DNA from: CAYPJE01 sp964410945
GTDB lineage: Bacteria > Fidelibacterota > Marinisomatia > Marinisomatales > TCS56
DNA length: 64,000 nucleotides
Assembly: GCA_964410945.1 (NCBI GenBank)
Contig: CAYPJE010000002.1
Span: forward strand, 1 to 64,000
Direction: 5' to 3'
Part shown: positions 35,726 to 44,547 of the stretch, piece by piece
How positions within the stretch are numbered: position 1 is the stretch's first letter
Layout: every line of letters starts with the position of its first letter
Notes under the pieces: model-generated
Told to the model about the DNA's origin: nothing
Seen by the model: the letters and a program-made list of their open reading frames with translations, nothing else
Databases searched by the model: none
Position numbers and translations under genes: made by a program

Positions 35726-37154
35726 TCGGCTCTATCCCGGCCTGTTTCAACCCGGCCCGCCAGCGGTCAAGTTTAGTCCGACGATCCTCGGAGGTCATTC
35801 CAGGTCGGTAAATATAATCAAACTGTGTTTTCTTGATCACAGTGCTGTCGCTCGCTTTCTGTAACAATTTCAATACCCCCAGAGCAGTGTGGTCTTTCAT
35901 GGATGTGTGGGCCACGGGGTGCTCCAGCAGATCGGCGATGAATTGTAACAGCGAGGTGCGCGATAGTCCACCACTGGCGGTAATGGTATGCAAATCAAGA
36001 TCCAGATGGTGTTTGATCAAGGTAATGATATCATTGGTAAAAAAGCCGATCGATTCAACGGCCGCCCGGATAACCTGATTATTGTCTGTCTGGTCGATTC
36101 CGGGCATACTGGTTTTAAGCTGGTCCTGCCAATAGGGTGCCGCCAGTCCGCTGTAGCCCGGAATCAGGACACCATCGGTGGTGGTTTGCTGGCAGATCCG
36201 GTTCCACTTACGGCGGTGAATAGCAATATTGAGGTCATGCTCCAGCCAGTCGAACAGTGATTTACAGGTGTTGATCGTCCCTTCCAGCATGTAGGTTGTC
36301 CGGCCAGAGGATGAATGCAGTACACTGCTGATCAAGCCGGGAATCGTTACTGGTTCCGTTCCCACATTCAGCAATACTGATCCCGATGTACCATAATTAA
36401 GGGCCAGGTCCCCGGCTTCCCAACCGTCCTGCCCGACCAGGGCTGCCTGTTGATCGCCAATCACGCATTTCAGTGGAACACTGTCCTGATCAATGGAAAT
36501 ATTCCCGTATTCTGCATTGGTGGGCAGTAGGGGCGGGAGAATTTCAGGTGGAATTTGAAACAGCTGGCATAATTCCGCATCCCAGGCCAGTTGTTTGATG
36601 TCCATGAATAATGAGCGGCCGGCAATTGTGTGATCCACCGCTGGTTTTCCCGTCAGCGATTGGGTAAGAAAAGCGCTCAAGGGGCCGTAATAGACTGTGC
36701 CGGCTTGGGTCGCTGCCTCCAGATCGGGGTATTGTTTCAGCAAATGAATGTATTTGGGTCCGCCGAAATGGGCGCTGAGCGGAGTTCCGGTTTTCCCCTG
36801 TATTAATTCACTGAATGTGGATAGTGCCCTGGCCTCCTGCTCGGCCCGTGTATCCTGCCAGCTGATGGCCGGTGTCAGTGGGCGGGCGGTGGTTTTATCC
36901 CAGAAGAGAAAAGTTGAGCGCTGGACACTCAGGCCGGCACTTTGTATATCCCATCCATTCCGGTGGGCATATTCGAAAGCTTCCTTGACCAGATGAAAGC
37001 AGACCTCCAGGATAGCCAGGGGATCGCTCTCGACATGTTTTGGACAGGGCCGCTGCAGACGGTGGGGCAGGCGGCTGCTGAACCTGACTGAATGGCGGTC
37101 ATCGAACAGAAATACTTTTGTTGATGATGTTCCCTGGTCAATGATTAAATACAT
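35718..37154 (-). CDS. FGGY-family carbohydrate kinase (glycerol kinase-like)
   Basis: This 478-residue ATP-dependent sugar or polyol kinase has the N-terminal phosphate loop LIIDQGTSSTK, SVQRSTFLFWD and ISWQDTRA in the first half, GDQQAALVGQ, LNYGTSGSVLLN and ASGGLSRT in the second. The GDQQAAL motif is shared with glycerol kinase, but several GlpK residues differ, so xylulokinase or another polyol kinase remains possible. It lies on the minus strand after an MFS gene in the same direction, with 61 bases between, and they may share a transcript. It overlaps the end of the sorting-domain protein gene tail to tail. Confidence 0.88.
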   Translation of the reverse strand: MYLIIDQGTSSTKVFLFDDRHSVRFSSRLPHRLQRPCPKHVESDPLAILEVCFHLVKEAFEYAHRNGWDIQSAGLSVQRSTFLFWDKTTARPLTPAISWQDTRAEQEARALSTFSELIQGKTGTPLSAHFGGPKYIHLLKQYPDLEAATQAGTVYYGPLSAFLTQSLTGKPAVDHTIAGRSLFMDIKQLAWDAELCQLFQIPPEILPPLLPTNAEYGNISIDQDSVPLKCVIGDQQAALVGQDGWEAGDLALNYGTSGSVLLNVGTEPVTIPGLISSVLHSSSGRTTYMLEGTINTCKSLFDWLEHDLNIAIHRRKWNRICQQTTTDGVLIPGYSGLAAPYWQDQLKTSMPGIDQTDNNQVIRAAVESIGFFTNDIITLIKHHLDLDLHTITASGGLSRTSLLQFIADLLEHPVAHTSMKDHTALGVLKLLQKASDSTVIKKTQFDYIYRPGMTSEDRRTKLDRWRAGLKQAGIEPII

Positions 37155-37215
37155 GGCAGTTGAAATTAGTGGTACGGCTGGAATCCAGCCAGATTATTGT
37201 TTTAATCAGATGGAA

Positions 37216-38412
37216 TTATTTCAAGGCCCGGATCGGTTTGTTCAGCAGGCCGTATATCCCGCACAGGGCGGCACCGATACCGATTGCCAGGAAGATGGTT
37301 TTAATAGCCACCACCTCGGCTATTATTCCGACCAGGGCCGATGATATGCCGGTCAACCCGACTACTGCCAGATGAATCATTGAAAAAACACGACCCTGCA
37401 GTTTATTGGGGACATAGCGTTGGATAATCGCTGTCCTCGAAACGGTAATCATTGGAATTCCCAGAGCATGAATTACTATCAGCACCATCACCATTGATAC
37501 CGATCCGGCGATAAACAGCAGACAAAAGGTCAAGCCATCGACGATCATCCCCAGCATCAACAGCCAGCCTTTCCGGAAGCGATCTCCAAACCGGTAGATC
37601 AGGAATGAACTGACCAGCATACCGACGGCATAACTGGCCTCGATTGCGGCATAATCAGAGGCGGTTCCTCCCAGGGCGCTTTTTACCAAAATCGGCATTC
37701 CAACAATGGCCGGTCCCATTATGAACAGGTTGTTGATGATCGTCAGAAACACGATAATTCCGATTGTACGCTGTTCCCTGACATATCTGAGGCCCTGCTT
37801 AAGCTGGGACCAGCTGGGAGTGCTGGTATCAGGGGGCGATACCGTTTTCCGGCCGCGCAGGGTCAGTAGCAGTAGCAGGGCCACAATGAAAGTGGCACTG
37901 TCAATGGTAAACAGGTGTTGCAATGATATTACCCCCAACAGAACAGCGGCGGTAGCAGGCCCGATCAGGTAGGCCAGCTGGGCGGAGGTAGCCAGGAGTG
38001 AGTTGACCCTTACCAGATAACGGGTTGGTACAATTGTTGGTATATGGGCATTTAATGCCGGTGGAAAAATTGTACCAAAACTGCTGCGGACAAATGCCAG
38101 TAATCCAATTAAAATGGCGTTTGTATAACCGTAGGACATTAGAATTGGAATCATGATCACGGTAGCAGCCTGGCTGAAATTCGCAATCAGCATCAGGTTG
38201 ACCCGATTAAAGCGGTCGGCCATTACACCGGCCATTAAACCGAAAAGCATGGCCGGGAGGTGAGCCACCAGCACGACCAGTCCGGTGATGGTGTTGGAAC
38301 CGGTTATGTCAAGGACCAGCCAGATCAGGGCGATCTGGTAAATCGCATCCCCGGATGTGGAAATCAGCTGGGCCAACCAGATCGGTAATATATTTTTTGG
38401 CAGTTTATCCAT
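37216..38412 (-). CDS. Major facilitator superfamily transporter (MFS_3/EntS-like)
   Basis: This 398-residue inner-membrane protein has about 12 predicted helices. MADRFNRVNLM is the MFS loop 2-3 motif. LAQLISTSGDAIYQIALIWLVLDITGS at the start (seen as shorter pieces LAQLISTSGD and ALIWLVLDITGS) and FVRSSFGTIFPPALNAHIPTIV are typical of the EntS-like exporter group with diverse substrates. It is the upstream gene of a two-gene minus-strand unit with the FGGY kinase, but export and kinase functions do not suggest one pathway. The substrate is unknown. Confidence 0.9.
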   Translation of the reverse strand: MDKLPKNILPIWLAQLISTSGDAIYQIALIWLVLDITGSNTITGLVVLVAHLPAMLFGLMAGVMADRFNRVNLMLIANFSQAATVIMIPILMSYGYTNAILIGLLAFVRSSFGTIFPPALNAHIPTIVPTRYLVRVNSLLATSAQLAYLIGPATAAVLLGVISLQHLFTIDSATFIVALLLLLTLRGRKTVSPPDTSTPSWSQLKQGLRYVREQRTIGIIVFLTIINNLFIMGPAIVGMPILVKSALGGTASDYAAIEASYAVGMLVSSFLIYRFGDRFRKGWLLMLGMIVDGLTFCLLFIAGSVSMVMVLIVIHALGIPMITVSRTAIIQRYVPNKLQGRVFSMIHLAVVGLTGISSALVGIIAEVVAIKTIFLAIGIGAALCGIYGLLNKPIRALK

Positions 38413-38565
38413 TGGAAAGTCTAATAATTCCGGTTCTCAAATTAGTGTTTAAAAGACTTTTTACATTTGCTAAAAATCAGCTTAATTTCTTCACGCTTAT
38501 GCATGATTTTTCACAATCTCACTTGAGAGAAAAGTTTACGAATTATTAATCAATCAGGAGTTGAT

Positions 38566-38805
38566 ATGTCTTTAACAATAACCGATGAATGCATCAATTG
38601 CGGAGCCTGTGAACCGGAATGTCCGAATGAAGCAATTACCGAAGGTGATGAATTTTATGAGATCGATCCGGAACTATGCACCGAATGCAAAGGCCATTTT
38701 GATGAATCCCAGTGTGTGGAAGTATGCCCGGTAGACTGTATTCCCGTTGGTATAGAAGAATCTGATGAAGTCTTGTTGGAGCGCTATAACCGTCTGACTG
38801 CCTAA
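38566..38805 (+). CDS. 2[4Fe-4S] ferredoxin, YfhL type
   Basis: This 79-residue electron carrier has two cluster motifs: CINCGACEPECP and CTECKGHFDESQCVEVCP (given in pieces CTEC and CVEVCPVDC). The eight-residue insertion in the second motif marks the Alvin-type (YfhL-like) ferredoxins, whose clusters have very low potentials. AGGAG lies just upstream of the ATG. The neighbouring Mrp/SufT-like genes deal with Fe-S assembly, which may be meaningful context. Confidence 0.95.
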   Translation: MSLTITDECINCGACEPECPNEAITEGDEFYEIDPELCTECKGHFDESQCVEVCPVDCIPVGIEESDEVLLERYNRLTA

Positions 38806-38929
38806 GCGGTTTTCACAGCCTGGATTCGGGTTTATTCCCTGAATTATCCAGTAAAAGGAACAATAGCCGTCATTCAGTACTATAACTGCGGCCTGGTTGA
38901 CAGGCTAAAGCAGTTGGTAGATGTTTTCA

Positions 38930-38956
38930 GCGGCTGCGAATCGCAGCCGCTTTTTT
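38930..38956 (+). terminator. Strong intrinsic terminator-like hairpin in the mrp leader
   Basis: Arms GCGGCTGCGA (38930-38939) and TCGCAGCCGC (38941-38950) are followed by TTTTTT. This is a textbook terminator, but the mrp start is only 13 bases beyond the T run, leaving no room for a downstream promoter. It may end the ferredoxin transcript with readthrough, or act as an attenuator of mrp. Confidence 0.75.
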
Positions 38957-38968
38957 AATTGGAGCATT

Positions 38969-40117
38969 ATGGATACAAATCAAATTCGGGAAATCCTGCA
39001 AACAGTCAAATACCCCGGTTTCAATCGCGACATAATCTCATTCGGCATGGTCCAGGATATCCAGATCGATGACGATAAAATTGTTATCATTCTGAAAATA
39101 TCATCGGAGCAAACCGAAAAGGTCGAAGCTGTTGTCCAAGCAGTGCGAGAGACAATTTCTTCCAATACGGAATTCACCGATATCAGTGTTGAGTTGGTAA
39201 ATCCGGCCCCTCAAGCAACCGTGGGACCAGCAGTTGATAAAGATCCGTTTGAGGGACAGGGCCCGTTACCGGGAATCAAATATATCGTCGCCATTGCCAG
39301 TGGAAAAGGTGGTGTCGGTAAATCCACAGTGGCTGCGAACCTGGCTATCGCCTTAAAAAATACCGGCCGATCAGTGGGATTGCTCGATCTCGATATCTAT
39401 GGCCCGTCGCTGCCGATCATTTTTGATATTAACGAACGTCCTGGTGTGACCGCAGCCAAAAAATTACAGCCACTGGAAAAATATGATCTGAAACTGATGA
39501 GTTTTGGCTTTGTCAGTGGCAATAACGCACCTGCGGTCTGGCGGGGACCGATGGTGGCTAAAATGACCGAGCAGTTCTTCCAGGATGTTGACTGGGGAGA
39601 ATTGGATTACCTGGTTCTGGATCTGCCGCCGGGAACAGGCGATGTACAGCTGACACTGGCGCAGAAGTTGAAAATATCCGGTGCCGTGATGGTTACGACT
39701 CCCCAGGATATTGCTCTGGCTGATGTCAGTAAAGGCGCCGATATGTTCCGTAAGGTGGAAACTCCCGTCCTGGGTGTGGTTGAGAATATGTCTGGTTTGC
39801 AATTAACCGGAAAAGTGCTGGATGAGGCCGGAAATCCGGTTGCCGGTGCGGTTATCGCGCTGGATGGAAAAGAGAATGTGAAGATCGATAATAAGGGCCG
39901 GTTTGACCTGCATTACGATTTATTCAAGCAGGGTGGCGGTAACCGTGAAAGTGCCCGCCTGGATGTGCCCCTGCTGGGTGAAATTCCCCTGTCCCGTGAG
40001 CTGATGGCAGCTACTGATTCCGGCCAACCCCTGGTTGAGTTAAATCCGGCTGCGCCGATCAGCCAGCTATACGGATCATTGGCTGGTAAAATTATAACTA
40101 TTCTGGAGAAGCAATAA
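38969..40117 (+). CDS. mrp: Mrp/NBP35-family P-loop ATPase lacking CxxC, with an inserted regulatory-like domain
   Basis: Mrp proteins are Fe-S cluster carriers with a deviant Walker A. Here an N-terminal DUF59-like domain (residues 1-75) is followed by the ATPase with SGKGGVGKST (about 109-118), LLDLDIYGPSLP, WRGPMVAKM, DLPPGTGD and VTTPQDIAL. After VVENMSG (N273) the family normally has a CxxC pair that bridges the cluster. Here a segment of about 45 residues replaces it, reading LTGKVLDEAGNPVAG, VIALDG, DNKGRFDLHYD, like a carboxypeptidase-regulatory beta-sandwich. The normal frame resumes at GGGNRESARLDVPLLGEIPL. The whole protein has no cysteine. I start at ATG 38969 with GGAG upstream. 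The next gene overlaps by one base. Confidence 0.9.
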   Translation: MDTNQIREILQTVKYPGFNRDIISFGMVQDIQIDDDKIVIILKISSEQTEKVEAVVQAVRETISSNTEFTDISVELVNPAPQATVGPAVDKDPFEGQGPLPGIKYIVAIASGKGGVGKSTVAANLAIALKNTGRSVGLLDLDIYGPSLPIIFDINERPGVTAAKKLQPLEKYDLKLMSFGFVSGNNAPAVWRGPMVAKMTEQFFQDVDWGELDYLVLDLPPGTGDVQLTLAQKLKISGAVMVTTPQDIALADVSKGADMFRKVETPVLGVVENMSGLQLTGKVLDEAGNPVAGAVIALDGKENVKIDNKGRFDLHYDLFKQGGGNRESARLDVPLLGEIPLSRELMAATDSGQPLVELNPAAPISQLYGSLAGKIITILEKQ

Positions 40118-40425
40118 TGGTTACTGAAAAACAGGTAATGGATGTATTGTATCAGTGTTTTGACCCCGAGATTCCGGTCAATATAGTTGATCTTGGGTTA
40201 ATATATGATGTTAGTGTATCTGACAGCAAAGTGTCTATAATAATGACGTTAACGACTCCCGGTTGTCCGATGCACAGTCAGATCACTGCCAATGTGCGGC
40301 AAAATATCTTGAAACTTGAGGAGGTTGAGGAAGCCGAAGTGAAACTGGTTTTCGATCCTCGCTGGAACGCGGATATGATTACGCCAGCAGGTCGAAAAGC
40401 GCTGGGGCTTCCCGATCAATCCTGA
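40117..40425 (+). CDS. SufT/MIP18-family (DUF59) Fe-S assembly factor
   Basis: This 102-residue protein has the DUF59 fold: VLYQCFDPEIPVNIVDLGLIYDV, then MTLTTPGCPM with the conserved cysteine, and a C-terminal VKLVFDPRWNADMITPAGRKALG as in SufT and PaaD. Members help insert Fe-S clusters into target proteins. The start codon shares one base with the stop of mrp, so the products are coupled in translation and may act together. This one keeps the reactive cysteine that the Mrp partner lacks. Confidence 0.92.
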   Translation: MVTEKQVMDVLYQCFDPEIPVNIVDLGLIYDVSVSDSKVSIIMTLTTPGCPMHSQITANVRQNILKLEEVEEAEVKLVFDPRWNADMITPAGRKALGLPDQS

Positions 40426-40458
40426 TTCCAGATTTTATTATCAGATAGGTAAAACCAG

Positions 40459-41226
40459 TTGATTTCGGTAGATATTTTTGGTGTGACAATTCTTCCTCTG
40501 GCCAGTATTTACCCACTGTGTCTATGGTTTAATTACCGTCATAGGATCGCGGGTTACTACTATAAACACCTATTAATAGCGACCCTGGCCGCTGCAATCT
40601 GTACCGTCTTCATTTGGGTGATACCGATTGGATTTCAACTACGGCTGTCGGCACTGGTGTGGTTGATAAGCCTGATCGCCATTACCCTTTTTTTCTGGAA
40701 TCGTGACCGAATAAATAACTGGATCGCGTCATTGCCGGTATTGTTTGGCCTGATAATTACGGAACAGGTCGTCACCGGTATTATACAGCCGGATTGGATA
40801 ACGTATTTCTCTGTTTTTGCCGGTGCCGTGTGTGTGGGATTGTTGGCTGTACTTATTTCAAACCTGAAGATTGACGATAATACCGTTATGACTCCCACCA
40901 ACCGGAGGATTCTGCTGACAATCATAATATTGATATTCCTGCGCTTGCTGGTTGTTTATTTTAACTATCGCTGGGGTCACCTGAGTTCAATGCTTGGCGA
41001 TGAAGGTTTGGGAATACTGTGGTATGATTTGGAAGGACATATTTTGGTTTTCGGAATATTTTCGGGAATGTTGATTCCGGTGATCGCCGCAGGCGTAGTT
41101 TTAGTTGATATCAGTCAAAAAGCCTTCAATGCCGCCCGTAAATTAGTATGGCCTGTACTGGTATTTGTGATAATTGCTGAACTGATTTTAAAATACTATT
41201 TACTTAAATATGGTATTGCGATCTAA
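40459..41226 (+). CDS. Multi-pass inner-membrane protein of unknown function
   Basis: This 255-residue protein has about seven hydrophobic helices and few charges. Notable features are FNYRHRIAGYYYKH after helix 1 and a polar loop HLSSMLGDEGLGILWYDLEGH. No family was recognised. TTG 40459 is the likely start, since the frame opens there with no ATG before the second helix; its ribosome site is weak. It lies between the SufT-like gene and uppS, so it may be the end of the mrp unit. Confidence 0.65.
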   Translation: MISVDIFGVTILPLASIYPLCLWFNYRHRIAGYYYKHLLIATLAAAICTVFIWVIPIGFQLRLSALVWLISLIAITLFFWNRDRINNWIASLPVLFGLIITEQVVTGIIQPDWITYFSVFAGAVCVGLLAVLISNLKIDDNTVMTPTNRRILLTIIILIFLRLLVVYFNYRWGHLSSMLGDEGLGILWYDLEGHILVFGIFSGMLIPVIAAGVVLVDISQKAFNAARKLVWPVLVFVIIAELILKYYLLKYGIAI

Positions 41227-41325
41227 GGTCTGACAAGGGGGTAATTTCATAGGCGGACTGACTATTGACTGATGGAGAACGGCAAGGGTAATTTTGATTT
41301 TCTGTTTCCTGCATTACAAGTGTAA

Positions 41326-42081
41326 ATGACAACAGCAAGCGAACTACGTACAAAAATTCTGGATCAGGGTGATTTGCCGGTCCATATTGCTATCGTGATG
41401 GATGGCAATGGCCGTTGGGCCAAGCAGCGGCATTTACCCCGTGTCGCCGGTCACCGCGAGGGGATCAATTCGGTGCGTGAAATAACCAGGGTTTGTGGTG
41501 AGCTGGGGGTCAAGCACCTCACTTTGTATACTTTTTCGAAGGAAAACTGGAGCCGTCCCCGCCAGGAAGTATCGGCTATTATGCAGTTATTAATGAGTAC
41601 TATCCGGGCCGAAGTGGATAATCTCAATTCGAATAATGTAAAATTGACTGTCATCGGACAACTAGATGATCTGGGTAAGGAAACACGCCAGGGGATGACA
41701 GACGGAATCGAATTGACCGCCCAGAATACAGGCTTGAATTTAAACCTGGCATTAAGCTACGGCGGCCGCCAGGAAATTACCCGGGCTGTCCAACGATTGG
41801 CGGAAAAGGTTGAACATTCGGAATTGGCAGCCGGTGAAATCAATGAAGATTTGATAAGCCGTCATTTATATACCAGCGATATTCCCGACCCCGATTTATT
41901 AATTCGTACCGGTGGTGAGTTTAGAATTAGTAATTTTCTACTGTGGCAAATGGCTTATACGGAGGTATTTGTTACTGATATTTTTTGGCCCGCGTTCAGA
42001 GAACGGGAACTTTTAACAGCGATTGACGAATACCAGAGACGAGAGCGACGATTTGGAAAAGTTAGCGAACAATTGAAATAA
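41326..42081 (+). CDS. uppS: Undecaprenyl diphosphate synthase (isoprenyl transferase)
   Basis: The cis-prenyltransferase makes the C55 carrier for peptidoglycan and other surface polymers. The 251-residue protein shows IVMDGNGRWAK with the catalytic D26, GHREGINSVREI, LTLYTFSKENWSRP, LSYGGRQEI and the end motif DPDLLIRTGGEFRISNFLLWQMAYTE (LLIRTGGEFR then LLWQMAYTE). It leads the envelope cluster, 7 bases before bamA, the same order as in many diderms. Confidence 0.97.
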   Translation: MTTASELRTKILDQGDLPVHIAIVMDGNGRWAKQRHLPRVAGHREGINSVREITRVCGELGVKHLTLYTFSKENWSRPRQEVSAIMQLLMSTIRAEVDNLNSNNVKLTVIGQLDDLGKETRQGMTDGIELTAQNTGLNLNLALSYGGRQEITRAVQRLAEKVEHSELAAGEINEDLISRHLYTSDIPDPDLLIRTGGEFRISNFLLWQMAYTEVFVTDIFWPAFRERELLTAIDEYQRRERRFGKVSEQLK

Positions 42082-42088
42082 TAGTACC

Positions 42089-44527
42089 ATGTTTAAAAAA
42101 ATACCTGCCTTGATTTTTACATCCCTATTGCTGATTGCCCAGGAAACCCAGGAATTGAAACTTATGGAAGTCAATGTCGAGGGGAATATCATCACTTCGG
42201 CCAGTGTAATTCGATATACCAGTGGATTAACAGAAGGTAAATCAATTACCGGGTCCGAGTTTCCCCGGGCTGTCAAAAGGCTGTGGGAGCTGGGAGTATT
42301 CGGGGATATACAGATCAACCTTGATGAAGAAACAATTGACGGAATTTCCATAACAATTACCGTAGTGGAGAATTATGTCCTGGGGCGCGTTCATTATGAG
42401 GGACATAAAAAGCTAAAGCTATCGCATTTTGAGGAAGAACTGGACTTAACCAGTGGTCAGAGAATCACACCCAGTACAATCTCTCAGACCATCCGTAAAC
42501 TTGAGGAACTGTATGCCGAGAAGGGATACCTTAAAGTTGACATCGCCGGTGAGATTATTGATCCGCGCCCGTTAGAGGAATCCAGAAAAAAGCGTTCTGG
42601 CCGGACCGCCCAGCCCCTTCCCACCCCATCGACAAAAGATATTGTTTTTAAGATCGATGAGAACAGTAAGGTTAAAACCGGTAAAATTGTCATTAATGGC
42701 AATGATGAATTTTCTGATTTTCGCCTGCGCCGGGTTCTGAAAGAGACCAAGCAACAGCGCTGGTATCTGTTCTGGCGCAGTCATTATGAAGAAAGCAAAT
42801 ACGAGGAGGATAAACTGGCGCTGGTCACCTTCTATCGTAACCATGGTTTTCGTGATTTCCGGGTCCTGGGTGATTCTGTAGGTTATGCCGAGGATAAAAA
42901 CCGGATGAATATTTATATGGATGTTTATGAAGGACCTAAATATAAATATCGCAATGTTACCTGGGAGGGGAATACACTCTATTCCACCGATGAACTGAAC
43001 CGGCGGCTGAATATTGCCCGCGGCAGTATCTACGGTGAGGAAGATTTCAATCTGGCGGTCTTTGACCGGGTGCAGGGCCTGTATATGGACAATGGGTATA
43101 TTTACAGCCAGATAATTCCACAGTTCACACCGGTGGCTTCCGATTCCCTGGATATTCATTTTCAGGTTGTGGAGAATCACCAGGTTTCGGTCCGCAATAT
43201 CAGGATTGTCGGTAACAGTAAAACCAGGGAAAATGTAATCCGCCGCGAATTGATGCTTTACCCTGGTGATGTCTTCAACCGTGAAAAACTGATCCAGAGC
43301 CAGCGTAAGATTTTTGTCCTGAATTATTTTGGTGATGTGGTCCCGGATGTATTGCCCGTTGATGAAGATGAGGTCGATCTGGAAATCACCGTCGAGGAAC
43401 GTTCCTCTGATCGCGCCAGTGCCAATATTGGTTTTTCCGGTGAGTACGGGATGACCGGTGGGGGCGGACTCGAATTTAATAATTTCGATCTGGCCAATCC
43501 TTTCAGAAGCGGCAATGGTCAGCAATTCAGTATTAATTTTAATGTTGGTACCCAGTACAACTGGTCTACATCCACTCAGGCCTCCAAATATCGGTCGGTA
43601 TCCATCAGCTTCATTGATCCCATGGTGCGGGACAGTCGCAACCTGCTTGGTTTTTCGTTGTTCTATACTTTGCGGGGTCAGTCGTCCTACTATTATTTCC
43701 CGTTGGATATTGAATTGCGCGGTGGATCAGTCCGCTGGGGACGGCGATTCAGATGGCCCGATGATTATTTCCGCGGGACGTGGGTTTTCGAGGCCGTTCA
43801 GCGTGTTTACACCGGTACACAGGAAAATCTGGATATATATGCCAACGGATTGAATTCTACGGTCGGTGTCAACCTGACCCAGATCATAACCCGCGAAAGT
43901 CGTGATCACTCCGAATTTCCGACACGTGGTTCCCGGATGCAGTGGGAAACAACCCTGTCCGGAGGTATTTTTCCCGGTAATGAGGATTACCATAAACATA
44001 TATTGAATTTGGAGTGGTATACACCTACATTCAGCAAATTTGTTTTGAACAGTTCTTTAAAAATGGGTGTCATTCAACCCCTGCCGGAACGAAAAGGCGA
44101 ATATTCTCTGGTGCCATTGGATGAAAAATACATCATGGGTGGCAGCGGTATTCCTTATGGAAATATGCTCCGTGGTTATCCTGATAATGCCATCGGACCA
44201 CAGAGCAACGGCAGTCCCATTGGCGGAAATGCCATGCTGAAATGGGCCTCAGAATTCAGATTCCCGCTTTCAGAAAATCCGGTGGTTTATGTCCTGGCTT
44301 TTGCTGAGGCCGGCAATGTATGGGAAACCCATCAGATGCAGGAACCTTTCAGTACTTCCCGGTCATCGGCCCTCAACCTGCGCCGCTCGGTGGGTGGTGG
44401 AATCAGGTTTTTTATGCCCATGGTGGGTATGCTTGGATTTGATATGGGTTATGGTTTTGATGACATAGCCGGCGATGGAAAACCCCATGGCTGGGAATAT
44501 CACATAATTTTTGGTCAACAATTTTAA
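42089..44527 (+). CDS. bamA: Outer-membrane protein assembly factor BamA
   Basis: BamA inserts beta-barrel proteins into the outer membrane. The 812-residue protein has a signal-like start (LIFTSLLLIAQ), a POTRA array to about residue 440 (repeats such as VEGNIITSASVIRYTSGL, IVGNSKTRENVIRRELML) and a 16-strand barrel. The loop 6 motif appears as LRGYPD, and the C-terminal strand ends HIIFGQQF with the typical terminal phenylalanine. It sits between uppS and ompH as in many genomes. A charged insert in POTRA 2 or 3 (SRKKRSGRTAQPLPTPS) is unusual but not disruptive. Confidence 0.96.
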   Translation: MFKKIPALIFTSLLLIAQETQELKLMEVNVEGNIITSASVIRYTSGLTEGKSITGSEFPRAVKRLWELGVFGDIQINLDEETIDGISITITVVENYVLGRVHYEGHKKLKLSHFEEELDLTSGQRITPSTISQTIRKLEELYAEKGYLKVDIAGEIIDPRPLEESRKKRSGRTAQPLPTPSTKDIVFKIDENSKVKTGKIVINGNDEFSDFRLRRVLKETKQQRWYLFWRSHYEESKYEEDKLALVTFYRNHGFRDFRVLGDSVGYAEDKNRMNIYMDVYEGPKYKYRNVTWEGNTLYSTDELNRRLNIARGSIYGEEDFNLAVFDRVQGLYMDNGYIYSQIIPQFTPVASDSLDIHFQVVENHQVSVRNIRIVGNSKTRENVIRRELMLYPGDVFNREKLIQSQRKIFVLNYFGDVVPDVLPVDEDEVDLEITVEERSSDRASANIGFSGEYGMTGGGGLEFNNFDLANPFRSGNGQQFSINFNVGTQYNWSTSTQASKYRSVSISFIDPMVRDSRNLLGFSLFYTLRGQSSYYYFPLDIELRGGSVRWGRRFRWPDDYFRGTWVFEAVQRVYTGTQENLDIYANGLNSTVGVNLTQIITRESRDHSEFPTRGSRMQWETTLSGGIFPGNEDYHKHILNLEWYTPTFSKFVLNSSLKMGVIQPLPERKGEYSLVPLDEKYIMGGSGIPYGNMLRGYPDNAIGPQSNGSPIGGNAMLKWASEFRFPLSENPVVYVLAFAEAGNVWETHQMQEPFSTSRSSALNLRRSVGGGIRFFMPMVGMLGFDMGYGFDDIAGDGKPHGWEYHIIFGQQF

Positions 44528-44547
44528 TAGTCACAAGGAGGAAATTA

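Noticed and set aside
38413..38565. Promoter pair between the MFS gene and the ferredoxin gene
   Set aside because: The gap is the right size for divergent promoters, but no -35/-10 pair with good spacing could be defended.
42572..43525. 317-codon minus-strand frame inside bamA
   Set aside because: Antisense shadow of a well-supported gene, with no ribosome site or family match.
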